A stretch of 64,000 nucleotides of DNA from the NCBI RefSeq assembly GCF_002835935.1, contig NZ_PJCF01000004.1, positions 911,503 to 975,502 of the forward strand, read 5' to 3'. Below are positions 47,446 through 58,100 of the stretch, in pieces. Positions within the stretch are counted from its first letter, which is position 1. Each line of letters starts with the position of its first letter. The translations under genes were made by a program, and so were the position numbers. Source of the DNA: Paraglaciecola sp. MB-3u-78 (GTDB taxonomy: Bacteria; Pseudomonadota; Gammaproteobacteria; Enterobacterales; Alteromonadaceae). The notes under the pieces were generated by a model. It was not told the DNA's origin and did not search any database. It saw only the letters and a list, made by a program, of their open reading frames with translations.

Positions 47446-48230
47446 CTCACTGATCATTCCTCAGAACTAGCCTTTTATGTCAAATGCATCCTTAGATCCT
47501 CTTCTCGTTGCGCCATGGTTCGTGCACGTCCATCTCGCGCTATCTCTCTTGCTCTTGTTCTAAGAGTGTTAATACTTCTGCGCACCAAAAGCACGCCTGT
47601 GCAAAAGCTATGGGGCTTCTCTGGGTCAGTTTAATGATTGCAACCTTTGCAGAGTGTTGCTCGGCATCTATTTCATTCGGCGGGGGCGTGTTCGAGCACA
47701 TCAACTGTGCATGGGCTCAGCATTTTTAGGTCTGATTGTGGCTCGCGCATTCACTCTGTTGCCGCACAGGCTGCTTGGCCAACTTTTTTTTGTGCCCTAT
47801 AGGGTCGTACAGAGACTATGGCGCTAATATTCCCTTTGGCGCTACTATAAGTTTATTGATGGATTTTGCGTTACAAATCTCTCACTGCGGCCCTTAAAGC
47901 TATTTTGTCGACTGTCTGTTAACTGATAATCTAAACATTAAAGGATAGTCAATTTTAAATTAACCATTGCTTAAAACGAGTCAGTCAGCTGACGCTCGTT
48001 ATTTCCCAATAATTCTGATAACGGCGTTTCGGTGGGGTTAATATTGACGGTGAATTATCGCTTGCTAAAATGTCCAGAACCTTTTAATCAGAACAAAAAG
48101 TTGTTGTACATGAAACAGGATCGCTCATTGTAGACCCGGTTCAATAAATTTGGTATCGAGTATAGTTTAGAAGAGGCGCAGATCAAAGTGACTCCCTATT
48201 AATCCTGAGCTAGGACTTGGTTATCTAAAA
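47446..48230. other. Gene-poor, relic-like region after the attC-like site
   Basis: This 785-base stretch has a higher GC content and different codon look than its neighbours. No complete gene can be supported. One frame on the plus strand stays open from about 47570 to a stop at 47827 (reading LGQFNDCNLCRVLLGIYF and later LLPHRLLGQLFFVPYRVV) but has no start codon. It may be the remains of a gene cassette. An inverted repeat lies at 47975-48000. Confidence 0.45.
47975..48000. repeat. 26-base imperfect palindrome
   Basis: AACGAG and CTCGTT flank a central perfect palindrome GTCAGCTGAC. It lies in the gene-poor region and could be a terminator-like fold or a recombination relic. Confidence 0.4.
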
Positions 48231-50258
48231 TTAATTGTGCGATGTTACCTCTTTACGTATTTTGACCGGTATTTCCAAACTGTCCCAAGCCATATCAATA
48301 GCTGGGATAGCAAAATATTTATCCTTAAGTGCCCACCTAGCGTAACGATTGTTTAGCTTTCGATAGCGAACTCTAGCGGATACTGTCAGCGGCGATCTCA
48401 CCCAGGATGGAACCACAAATTGATACTTCACAATGTCTGATTCTCCCGCTTTGATCACCCTCCTAAACGCTTCCCCCACTCGGTTAAATAAGTCATGTTT
48501 CCACACCAACATACCGGCCCTATCGACTGGCATGGAGCGATAAAAATAGGCTTCTGGATCCACCTCTCCATCTATATCGATCTCACCGCTGGTATAAACA
48601 ATGTCGCCAGCGGAATCGCTTACTCTAAATTCAACCCATACCTCATTGATATCTATGGTGCCCCCAGGGAAATTATGCCCAACACCACTATTACTAATAA
48701 TGACCTCTATTTTTGCCATTTCACCCAAATAGTAAAAATACGACGCCTCTTCACTATTCCTAATTGACTCGTCAATAAATTGTAAAGATTGAATGGTATC
48801 CTTGCGATGAGGGGGATCGATTTGCAACCTAATCTTGTTAGCCTGTAAAAATGCCTTAGTAGCCTCGAATTGCTTAGTGTCACCCCTCATTAATGGCAGA
48901 AAGGTATTTGCCCCCGGAAAGTGATGTGCACGCACCAAGCCACTGGCATTGGCTGAAGGATCGTTGGAGCTTACTAAAGGCATATGGCAATCTTGGCATC
49001 TTAGGTAACTCTCGCTAGCAAAATTTCCCGCCTGGTGCTGTGAAAATGGACTAGCCGCCCATGCCCCATAGTCATCCTGCATTTTTACCCATCCCCAATC
49101 ATTCATATCCTTATCCATAAATTGGGTGTGACAGGTCGCGCAGACTTTGGGATCTTTAAGTATTGGGTTGCCAAGATCTCTTTTGTGTTGGCTCGGATCC
49201 ATTTTTAATAATTGATCATGCAATACCTGCAATAGCGGAATTTTACTGTTAGCGAATAAATAACGGGTGGCTGGGGTAAATTCATAACTCGCCACTCCTT
49301 TTATGTGTGGCAAGGACTGGATGCCGTGACAACTCATACAAGAAATCCCCTGTATATTTGCCAAAGTGCCACTAATCCCCCCATGTTTTCCACCGACTGA
49401 TAATTGTCCGCTAAGGAGAGCAATTGGTGCATGACAACCTTCACAATAGCGTGATGCAGCAATGCCTTTTTTTTCAACCATTAAAGTAATATTGGTGACA
49501 TAAGCGGGATCTGATGCCGCTTGCTGGTGCATAGAAGCAATCCACTGCTGACCGATCTCCTGATGACAATTGATACATGAAAACGAATTACCGATATCTT
49601 CCTCAGCCACAAAGCCCCGGTGTGAGACTTCCGTTTGGCTGGGCCGAAACGGGTGTTCACCATAGCTGTATTCATAATTATCGACGACAGGGCCTGACGC
49701 TACAGGTACTAGTGGCGTTGGGTATAACAGAGTGGCGATAAGAACCAGTGCTTGTAGACTTACATTTATTTTCAGCAGCCATTTTCCAGACCCCTTAGTG
49801 ATACTAGGAAACACCCCCAACTCTGATTTTCTGCGATGAATGGGTAGGTACTTAATATGCAGAAAAATGTGCAGGATGAGTATACTAAAAAAACTGAGCG
49901 AACTAATGAGATGAACATCAAATATCCAGCCAAGCTTTTCTGACTGGCCGTAGTAGACCATATGCCAACCCGACGCCGCCGCAAAACAAAACAATAACAA
50001 CAACAATAAGCCACTAGACAAGACTCCAGCTCGCCTGAACCCTAAAGTCCTGCGAAAGTGAAAATAAAAGTAGGGCAAAACAAACAAGGAAAATGCGCCA
50101 CCGGACAATACATGAAGTAGTAAATTCCATTGAGACCAGACACTATGTGTGCTGACAACAATCGCTGACAGGCCAGTTAAAATCGCCGCCAAAAGTAACA
50201 TATTGACCCATTTAGCCAAGCTTCGCTCCGACAGCAGAATATCTATTTTATTCAACAT
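48231..50258 (-). CDS. Membrane-anchored pentaheme cytochrome c
   Basis: The 675-residue protein has an N-terminal four-helix membrane module with paired histidines (HVLSGGAFSLFVLPYFYFHF, HLISSLSFFSILILHIFLHI), which suggests b-type heme, then a periplasmic part with five heme c motifs: CINCH, CEGCH, CMSCH, CATCH and CQDCH (about residues 225-425). A beta-rich C-terminal domain includes VGHNFPGG. It resembles c554/HAO-like multiheme relatives but I cannot name the reaction. The ATG at 50258 lies just after the upstream gene's TGA (50263-50261), so the two are co-expressed. A GTG at 50264 is possible. Confidence 0.83.
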   Translation of the reverse strand: MLNKIDILLSERSLAKWVNMLLLAAILTGLSAIVVSTHSVWSQWNLLLHVLSGGAFSLFVLPYFYFHFRRTLGFRRAGVLSSGLLLLLLFCFAAASGWHMVYYGQSEKLGWIFDVHLISSLSFFSILILHIFLHIKYLPIHRRKSELGVFPSITKGSGKWLLKINVSLQALVLIATLLYPTPLVPVASGPVVDNYEYSYGEHPFRPSQTEVSHRGFVAEEDIGNSFSCINCHQEIGQQWIASMHQQAASDPAYVTNITLMVEKKGIAASRYCEGCHAPIALLSGQLSVGGKHGGISGTLANIQGISCMSCHGIQSLPHIKGVASYEFTPATRYLFANSKIPLLQVLHDQLLKMDPSQHKRDLGNPILKDPKVCATCHTQFMDKDMNDWGWVKMQDDYGAWAASPFSQHQAGNFASESYLRCQDCHMPLVSSNDPSANASGLVRAHHFPGANTFLPLMRGDTKQFEATKAFLQANKIRLQIDPPHRKDTIQSLQFIDESIRNSEEASYFYYLGEMAKIEVIISNSGVGHNFPGGTIDINEVWVEFRVSDSAGDIVYTSGEIDIDGEVDPEAYFYRSMPVDRAGMLVWKHDLFNRVGEAFRRVIKAGESDIVKYQFVVPSWVRSPLTVSARVRYRKLNNRYARWALKDKYFAIPAIDMAWDSLEIPVKIRKEVTSHN

Positions 50259-50260
50259 GG

Positions 50261-53200
50261 TCACCGCAGGTATTGCAGCACTTGTGCAGTGCTCTTAGCA
50301 GGAAGAATGACTGAGGCAAACAATTTTTGAGCTCGACTGCTGGTCTTTTTTTCCAACACAGTTGCCACATATTGCACCAGTTTTTTACTCCTTGAGCTAT
50401 AGGGTAGGCTATCAATAATGTCCAATATCTCATTAGTACTCAATTGCTCCTTGTAATAGTCAAAAAACTGGTTGGCGACGTAAGGATCTTTGGTTGCGGC
50501 AAGTTTTAACAAATAAATTTTATCTGCCTGCCTTATCTTATTGTCATAAATAACGCTATTAAGTTTTATCCGCAGTTCCAGTTCATCCTTGTTGTTAGCT
50601 ACTGAGCCAAGATGTTGGTAATACCAGATTAGAAAAGCCAATCCAGACTCCCCGCCATTGGGCTTTAATAGCGATTTTGGTACACGTTTTAGTGATACCT
50701 TCAGGATAGATGCAAAACCTAATATTTCAATTTGGGCGCTGTCCGGCACACGTTCTAGCAGTGAATAAACAAAAGTGCTTAGTTCTTGTGAAGACATCAA
50801 ACCCGCAAGCTCCAATGTAGAATGCTGATCAGTTTCATCATGCAAATATTTTTCTACCAAACTATTTACAAAAAATGGAGAAAATCTGTACTTGCCCGCT
50901 AAGCCCCGCAAAATATTCTGTTGCGTGTTTAAGGACTCAAGGAGCAACAGGTTTTCAAGTGAGCTCGCTTGCAGCGAATTGCTCAGTTGAAGTAGCGTTT
51001 GAAACGCTTGTTCGTGTATAAACGGATTGACGTTATCCAGATAGACTTGGGCCATCGCATAAAACCCCTGGTTTTGACTGGCAGCCAGGGTTTTCAGGTG
51101 CTCAATTAAAATAGCTAGTGAACTATCGGTATTTATGCTTTGCGCAAGGAAGGTGTTCACCCGAAACAACCACTCAGTGGGCAGCACTATAGCCTCGCTA
51201 TTTTCATACAGTTTTTGTATTGCTGCGAGATGCGATAACAGTAATCCTTGTTTAGCCCCACTACCTAGTTGCTTATCCAGGCTAAAATACGCAGACACTG
51301 TAGCTTCCAGTTCATTATAATTAAGCCTAGACAAGGCAATAAATGCAGCTGCCGCAGTATCCGCGGAGGTGTTTTGCTGTAATACCCTCAATATCGGTTT
51401 AACGGCTCTGGTATCGCGTATCAAGCCTAAGGCTCTGATGGTTTCAGTCACTACCTTGTTATTATTTAAGTCATTTAACAAAGCAATTAACGTTGGCACC
51501 GCACGTTTATTCTCCGCAGCAGCAAGTGCTTTTAACATACATATTTTAGTTTCATCTTGGGCTTGTGGTAATAACTTCAGCATAGGTGCCACTGTCAGTT
51601 GTTTTCGGTATACCACGGCTTCTTCTTGATCAAAGAAAAAACGCAAAGTATCAGCAACCGCACAGGCGATATTGTGATCAGTGTTTGACAAAAGCGGGAT
51701 CAACCAGGAGATGCTGTACTCAAGCTCTTGTTTTTTTAGTATATTAATTGCAGTTACTGTTAGAACTGGATCTCGAAGTGCATCGAACACAACATAGTGT
51801 GGCTTAAGCTCGGTGTTTTCTGCGAACATAGCCAAAATACGTTTTTTTACCTCTAGTGTTGCTTCCAACCATAGCGCTGATAGATGAGATTGTGCGCTCA
51901 AGTCGGCATTAAGAAACAGTCTGGCCCAATTTATTAAGTCTTGTTCGCCTGCCTTTGCAAATCCAGAAACCAGGGTCGATTTTTCGAGAATAACATCCAA
52001 TGGCTTAATAAGGTTCTGCTCGGGGAAAAGCTGATAGTAACGGTCGCCTTGCAGGTCGCTAAAACTTAGTTCTGGCCCCTTTTCTAGCTCCAATGTCAGC
52101 TCTACAATATGATCTTCCTGACCCAAACCAAAATGTATCCGTGGATCACTTTGAGAAAAAAGGTTTTGCTTAAAAGAAAGGATTTTAGTTTGTTCAGTAT
52201 TGGCGGTACGTACCCTGATTTTCGCACCCTGCCAATGTTGTCCAGCAACGACTGATATTCCCAGCCAATGTTGTTTATTGGTATTTTCAACTTCAAAAAG
52301 TTGTATGGCATCATTGTTATTGGCGACTAATAACTCTAACTGACCGTCGTTGTTTAGATCCACCGTTACCACAGCTCGGGATGACATAGCTGTAACCTTA
52401 GGATCTTCCCCAGAGAAGGCGATAAAAGAACCATCCCCAGCATTCAAATAAAATCTATTCGATTGCCTTTGGCTAACATGTTGCGAGTCCGCTTCGGGGT
52501 TACTTCCACCGGCAGCAATATAAATATCGTCGGCGCCGTCGTTGTTCATGTCAGCGGCTACAGTGCCCCAATCGCTAGCATAAATGGCTTCTTTTTTCGA
52601 GAGTTTAACGACTTCAGACTGCTCGTTAAATGATTGGCGTTGTCCATCTATATGCTGTTTTAGAAATGTATTGCGTATTCCAGCACCTTGAGTGAAATAT
52701 AATTCATTGTGGCCGTCGCCAAGCAGGTCACCTATAAGCACATCCCTGCTGCCCGGAATTTGTAATGCTCTGAAGGTATCCTTCGCTTCCGAAAAATTGC
52801 CTTTTCCATTATTAAGATACAGCCGGTTTGCGCTATCAAAATCATTCAAGACCAATATATCTAAATTACCGTCCTGGTTAACATCATGCCATCTGGCTCC
52901 AAGGCTGCGGCCGAGGGCGTTGCTAACAAAATAGTCTCCACTTACATCTAAAAATTGAAAATCACCCTGATTAATAAAAAGCTGATTGGCTTGGGCATCA
53001 TATAAGCTTGGATCGAAATCAACATCTTTATCAGCCACAAAGCCCTGATTTTTCTCAAGGGTTTTGGCTCCTTTTCGGTACTTAACAAAATTTGTGGCGT
53101 AAATGTCCAGTAAACCATCATTATTCACGTCTGCAAAAGTGGCCTGTGTGGCCCATTCACCCTCACTTGAAAGTGCTGTACTGTCTATTTTTTTAAACCC

Positions 53201-53743
53201 GCCACCACCATCATTTGAGTAAATAAAATGCCCTCCAATACCCGACACAATTAAGTCGGTATCACCATCAGCGTCGAGATCAGCTGCCGCGCAGCCCATT
53301 CCCACCTGAAGACCATTAAGGCCCGAAGCCGCACTTATATCCGTTAAATACCTCCCCTGTTCATTTAGAAATAAGCGATTCCCTGTGATATTGTGCCACC
53401 AAGCCTGCTTACCATATTCTCGGGTAAAACCACTGCCACCAATCACAAATACATCCATCCAACCGTCCTGATTTACATCAAGAACACAAACCCCAGGACC
53501 CAGCGTCTCGACAAAAGAAGATAAATACTGAGATGATTGGCGGTGCTGGGCAACTAAGCCCCATTTCAATGAACTTTCCTTAAAAACCAAGTTTAACGAA
53601 GCATGCTCAACACTGTTCTTAGTGAGCGAAATATAGGGAGGTATTTGCAAACTCTGCTGCTGGCGATTATAAGTTGACCACCCTACCCCTAGGAATAAGA
53701 ATAAGGTTAAAAACCATATTAAATATAGATATGTCTTGTTCAT
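50261..53743 (-). CDS. Secreted VCBS/FG-GAP + ASPIC/UnbV + HEAT-repeat protein
   Basis: The 1160-residue product begins with a signal anchor (TYLYLIWFLTLFLFLGVGW). Residues about 75-480 hold at least six calcium-type FG-GAP/VCBS repeats (DVNQDGWMDVFV, DLDADGDTDLIV, DVNNDGLLDIYA, DVNQDGNLDILV, DMNNDGADDIYI, DLNNDGQLELLV), a predicted beta propeller. An ASPIC/UnbV domain follows (about 490-575), then a long alpha-solenoid of HEAT-like repeats to the end. This CRTAC1-like head joined to a HEAT tail is unusual. The gene is directly upstream of, and coupled to, the pentaheme cytochrome, so the two probably form one periplasmic or surface complex. Confidence 0.82.
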   Translation of the reverse strand: MNKTYLYLIWFLTLFLFLGVGWSTYNRQQQSLQIPPYISLTKNSVEHASLNLVFKESSLKWGLVAQHRQSSQYLSSFVETLGPGVCVLDVNQDGWMDVFVIGGSGFTREYGKQAWWHNITGNRLFLNEQGRYLTDISAASGLNGLQVGMGCAAADLDADGDTDLIVSGIGGHFIYSNDGGGGFKKIDSTALSSEGEWATQATFADVNNDGLLDIYATNFVKYRKGAKTLEKNQGFVADKDVDFDPSLYDAQANQLFINQGDFQFLDVSGDYFVSNALGRSLGARWHDVNQDGNLDILVLNDFDSANRLYLNNGKGNFSEAKDTFRALQIPGSRDVLIGDLLGDGHNELYFTQGAGIRNTFLKQHIDGQRQSFNEQSEVVKLSKKEAIYASDWGTVAADMNNDGADDIYIAAGGSNPEADSQHVSQRQSNRFYLNAGDGSFIAFSGEDPKVTAMSSRAVVTVDLNNDGQLELLVANNNDAIQLFEVENTNKQHWLGISVVAGQHWQGAKIRVRTANTEQTKILSFKQNLFSQSDPRIHFGLGQEDHIVELTLELEKGPELSFSDLQGDRYYQLFPEQNLIKPLDVILEKSTLVSGFAKAGEQDLINWARLFLNADLSAQSHLSALWLEATLEVKKRILAMFAENTELKPHYVVFDALRDPVLTVTAINILKKQELEYSISWLIPLLSNTDHNIACAVADTLRFFFDQEEAVVYRKQLTVAPMLKLLPQAQDETKICMLKALAAAENKRAVPTLIALLNDLNNNKVVTETIRALGLIRDTRAVKPILRVLQQNTSADTAAAAFIALSRLNYNELEATVSAYFSLDKQLGSGAKQGLLLSHLAAIQKLYENSEAIVLPTEWLFRVNTFLAQSINTDSSLAILIEHLKTLAASQNQGFYAMAQVYLDNVNPFIHEQAFQTLLQLSNSLQASSLENLLLLESLNTQQNILRGLAGKYRFSPFFVNSLVEKYLHDETDQHSTLELAGLMSSQELSTFVYSLLERVPDSAQIEILGFASILKVSLKRVPKSLLKPNGGESGLAFLIWYYQHLGSVANNKDELELRIKLNSVIYDNKIRQADKIYLLKLAATKDPYVANQFFDYYKEQLSTNEILDIIDSLPYSSRSKKLVQYVATVLEKKTSSRAQKLFASVILPAKSTAQVLQYLR

Positions 53744-54174
53744 CCTGACTCTGTATCAATTCCGAATATGCTAGCCAGCTGATTTTTTAAAAACATCAGC
53801 AAAGAATAAATAACTGCTTTGCTAAATTTATAGTTGCAAAACCACTAAAAGTCCTATTTCAGTCTTATTTTTATCCCCTGTCTGTTTTTTTACCTCCCTT
53901 TATTTCACAATCATTATTTAAACTTATGAAAAATCGAGCTTTTACTTTTCACTCTCCTTTAGGGTGAATTTTCATTCCCATAGACGGGTAGATTATGTGT
54001 CACGTTATTTAACATAATTACACCTTTAACAATATTAGAGCAAAACTCTGGAAAGGAATAATCCATACAGGTCCTATTTTTACTGGGGTCGCATGTTTTA
54101 TGAATTAATTTGCGCATGTACAAATCTTGAGCAATACTGTAACAAAATGTATATTAACAAAGTGAAATGAAGAT
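53744..54174. other. Divergent intergenic region before the PEP-CTERM gene
   Basis: This 431-base AT-rich region carries the promoters of the cytochrome operon (leftward) and of the PEP-CTERM gene (rightward). A short inverted element TTCACTCTCC...GGTGAA lies at about 53949-53969. No gene is visible and I could not assign a sigma-54 or other clear promoter. Confidence 0.4.
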
Positions 54175-54741
54175 ATGTTTATTCGCAAAACTGCACACTC
54201 TAAAACTGCACACTCTATTATTCGTAGGCTTTTATTGTTAACACTTTTATCGGTCAGTTATTCAGCGAAAGCTGTGTATATTGAATACGAATTAAATCTC
54301 GTTAATGGCAATACCTACCAATATGATTACACCATATTTAACGATGATATAGCCGCGGGCATTGAAGAATTTGCGATTTTCTTTGATTATAATACAACGG
54401 AAAATTTGGCTGTGGTGGCATCCCCCGCGGTCTGGGATAGTCTCGTTATTCAACCAGACACCGGTCTTCCCGATGACGGATTGTTTGATTCTTTGGCTCT
54501 TGCTTCTCCTATCTCTCTGGGAGGTAGTCTCGGTGGGTTCTCAGTACAATTTGACTGGTTGGGCTCAAACAGCGGGCCTGTAGCGCAGGCGTTCGAGGTA
54601 TATAATCCTTCAACATTTGCTGTATTGGCGTCAGGTAGCACGCTTTCTAGTGTGCCAGAGCCAGCATCACTGGCAATGATACTTATTGGACTGTTGTTAA
54701 TAAAAAGACAAGTGGTCTACAGTAATAATACGACCACTTAA
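54175..54741 (+). CDS. PEP-CTERM-sorted exported protein
   Basis: The 188-residue protein has a basic N-terminus and signal helix (IIRRLLLLTLLSVSYSAKA), a beta-rich middle, and the C-terminal sorting signal VPEPASLAMILIGLLLIKRQ: a Pro-Glu-Pro motif, a hydrophobic helix and a basic tail. Such proteins are processed by an exosortase and attached to, or released with, extracellular polysaccharide. No exosortase gene is in the window. The first 14 residues contain an in-frame repeat KTAHS KTAHS. The ATG has a TGAAG-type site. Confidence 0.85.
   Translation: MFIRKTAHSKTAHSIIRRLLLLTLLSVSYSAKAVYIEYELNLVNGNTYQYDYTIFNDDIAAGIEEFAIFFDYNTTENLAVVASPAVWDSLVIQPDTGLPDDGLFDSLALASPISLGGSLGGFSVQFDWLGSNSGPVAQAFEVYNPSTFAVLASGSTLSSVPEPASLAMILIGLLLIKRQVVYSNNTTT
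54187..54216 (+). repeat. Perfect 15-base tandem duplication in the signal peptide
   Basis: The 15-base unit AAAACTGCACACTCT occurs twice in a row and adds five residues (KTAHS) without changing frame. It lies in the basic region before the signal helix of the PEP-CTERM protein. Confidence 0.9.
54710..54739 (+). terminator. Hairpin at the end of the PEP-CTERM gene
   Basis: AAGTGGTC and GACCACTT form an 8-bp stem with a 14-base loop that overlaps the last codons of the gene. The tail AATAAAAATATGACGTTTT is AT-rich but not a clean T run, so termination is plausible but not certain. Confidence 0.45.
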
Positions 54742-55121
54742 TAAAAATATGACGTTTTGATTGGCGTCGTCTATAACTAACAATTAATATAATAAAAAAG
54801 TAATTGAAGATGAATTTTGTTTGCAGTAAGAGTTTTAAGGAATGTTAGCAGTATCTAATTAGAGCTTGTCGTCCCAGCTGTTCGCTGTAGGGCCAAAAAC
54901 ATATCTACGTAACTTCCGGAAGCCGACCTTCTTGGCCTCCAACAAATAGAAAATCGAGAAATTAGGCAATATGTAGTCTGTGCTTAATGTTATTTATTTT
55001 TCATCAAAATAATGATTTTCATATATTAGCTTTTGATATCTGACTCGTTCAAACATGTATTGGAAAAGCTGCCTTTAAATAAATGATGATCACTAAACGA
55101 TAAATGCTTGGGAAGAGTAAG
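54742..55121 (+). other. Intergenic region before the MopE-repeat gene
   Basis: A 380-base region of mixed composition, with a GC-richer patch at about 54860-54950. No gene, tRNA or recognisable repeat was found. The promoter of the downstream operon should lie here. Confidence 0.4.
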
Positions 55122-58100
55122 ATGCGTATTGGAAAAATACTATTATTATTGTCGGCATTTTTTACGTTCTTTGTGCATCCCGTACTTGCAGACATGCTGG
55201 TCGAGGATCTGACGCAGCTTAGTTCCAAACGGGTTAGTCGGTATGTTAGCGAATTTGAGTATATCGTTAACATTACCAACGAAGGCCTTAACGCAGAAAA
55301 CATTTCCTTAAGTGTGACCAGTTCACTGGCACCCACCACCATTGTCAATGGTAATATAACCTTTGCGAACTTGTCCGCTGGCGAGTCAGGCGCAAGTAAC
55401 AACAGATTGATTTTCAGGCACGACCGCAGAATACCCTATGACCCAGCAGCCCTTAATTATGCCTTTAGTTTCAATGAAATCACTGGAACAGACAACGACG
55501 GCGACGGGGTAACGGTAGAAGCAGGTGACTGTGATGATAACAATGCAGACATTCATCCCGGTGCCACAGAAATTCCCGACAACGGCATAGATGAAGATTG
55601 TAGTGGTGCAGATGCCGTAACTGTATCTGACGTAGACGGAGATGGCTTCTCTGTAAAAGGCGGAGATTGTGACGACACAAATGCCAACATAAATCCCGGT
55701 GCAACCGAGATTGCCAACAATGGTATTGATGAAGATTGCAGCGGTGAGGACCTAATCACTGACAGTGATCAAGATGGCTATACGGTTGAAGCTGGGGATT
55801 GTGATGATAACAATGCCAGTATAAATCCGGGAGCCACAGATATCCCAAACAACGGCATAGATGAAGATTGTAGCGGCGCAGATCTCATCACCGACAGTGA
55901 TCTGGATGGCTTCACTCTGGATGACGGTGACTGTGATGATAACAATGCCGCTATCAATCCAGACGCCCAAGAAATAGCCAATAACGGCGTTGACGAGGAT
56001 TGTAATGGTAGCGATCTAGTTACACCGTCAGGGGACGTCGACAAAGACGAAGATGGCGTCACACCTAATGATGGAGATTGTGATGACAATAATCCCGCTA
56101 TTTATCCCGGTGCCACCGACATTGCTAACAACGGCATAGATGAAGATTGTAGCGGCGCAGATACACTACTTGTGTCGGCCTTTTCGGTCAAAATCACCTC
56201 GCCACAATCTCTGGCTACCGTTGGTGCTACACCCATTCAGGTTGATGGTACGGTAGACGATGATGCGGTTATTTTAACCGTCAACGGTGTTGAAGTTACA
56301 CACTCCGGAGGTCAATTTTCTATCTTTGTAGCGCTTGAAGAAGGCCTTAATACTATTCTTGCCAGAGGGAGTAAGAATTCTGAGCAGGTGACTGATAGCA
56401 TTTCAATTTCACTCGATCAAACCCCACCTTTTGTGACTATTGAATCGCACAAAGATGGTCAGGAGGTTTTTTCAGATAAGATAACCATAACCGGTCTTAT
56501 TAACGACATAGTTAGAGGTACGATAGAGCAAGCTCAGGCCAATGTAAGCGTAAATGGCAAGCCAGCATCCATATCCAACCGCAGTTATGCCGTTATAGAT
56601 GTGTCTCTGAGTGAGGGTGAAAACACCATCACCGCGACCGGGGCTGATCAAGTTGGCAATGTCGGCGGTACATCCATCAAGGTGAACTATACAGTTCCAC
56701 AAGGTAGACGACTTGTGTTGTTAGACGGTCAAAATCAGAGTGCAACCATCAATACAGTATTACCAACACCCTTAGCGGTACAAGTACTGGATGACAACCT
56801 AGACCCTGTCCCCAATGAAGCTGTGGTTTTCAGAGTTACACAGGGTTCAGGCTTAGTTGGCGCAGGATCATCTGAGGAAGGCAGGGCGGTGGTAGTTGAT
56901 ACAAATGCTCAGGGCAATGCAGAAACCACTTTTTTGCTGGGCTCCCGTGTCGGTGTGGCCAATCATAAGATACGAGCTCAGGTTGTAGGTTACGACGACG
57001 AGTTGATATTCAACGCCAGTGGCACAGGAAAATTAGGAAATAAAATAAGCATAAACTCCGGTAATAATCAACGTGGCGCTGTTGGTCAAGTATTAGCCGA
57101 ACCGTTAGTGGTGGCGATAACCGATGACGGCGCAAATGTCGTGACTGGTGCGAGGGTCGAATTTACGGTTACCAAAGGTGAAGGTTTGCTGCAAAATGCC
57201 AGCAAAATCTATGAAACCACCACTGATAGTGATGGACGGGCAACCACTGAACTGACACTTGGTTACCTGACAGGGATTAGTGCACAACGGATCACCGCGA
57301 AATTGCTAGACGCAGCGCCTGGTGCCTTGCTAACAGCCGGTTTTAGTGCAACTGGTTTTGTCGCTGCCGATCCGGGTGATACCCGTATCAGTGGCGTAGT
57401 GTTAGACAATCAAGACCAGCCCATTCCAGGTGTGACTATTCGTATAAAAGGAAGCAACAGAGAGGATCAAACCGATACACAAGGTCAATTCCAAATCACT
57501 CAGGCGCCGATCGGCCCTGTGCATTTAATAGCCGACGGCTCAACCGCGGCTGCCGAACTCGGAGAGTTCCCCTCCCTGTCGTTTAATCTTGTTACCATTC
57601 CAGGTGTAGACAACCCGCTTCCATCACCTATATACATGGTGAAACTAGATACCCAAAACGCGGTGAATGTAGGGCCGGTAGATGTGGAATTAACTCTGGA
57701 TAAATATCCCGGCTTCAAGTTAGAAGTAGCCAAAGGTTCAGTTACCTTCCCGGACGGCAGTAAAGAAGGTTTGTTGTCAGTTACTCAGGTAAATGCGAAC
57801 AAAGTCCCGATGGTTCCACCTAACGGCATGCAACCACAATTTATTGTGACCATTCAGCCAACGAATACCCACTTTGATCCGCCGGCTCGTCTGACCTTAC
57901 CCAATATGGACGCCTTCCCACCCGGTGCGCAGGTGGAAATGTATTCTTATGATCACGATCTCGAAGAGTTTGTGTCTATTGGTTTGGGCACAGTCAGCGA
58001 TGATGCAACTCTAGTCACATCCAATCCTGGTGTAGGGGTAATCAAAGCAGGCTGGCACTGCGGCAGTCAACCTGGTGGTGCCGGTTGTGCTCACAACTGC

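Noticed and set aside
47508..47729. 73-codon plus-strand frame after the attC-like site
   Set aside because: A neighbouring frame reads as well, no ribosome site, no domain; treated as relic DNA.
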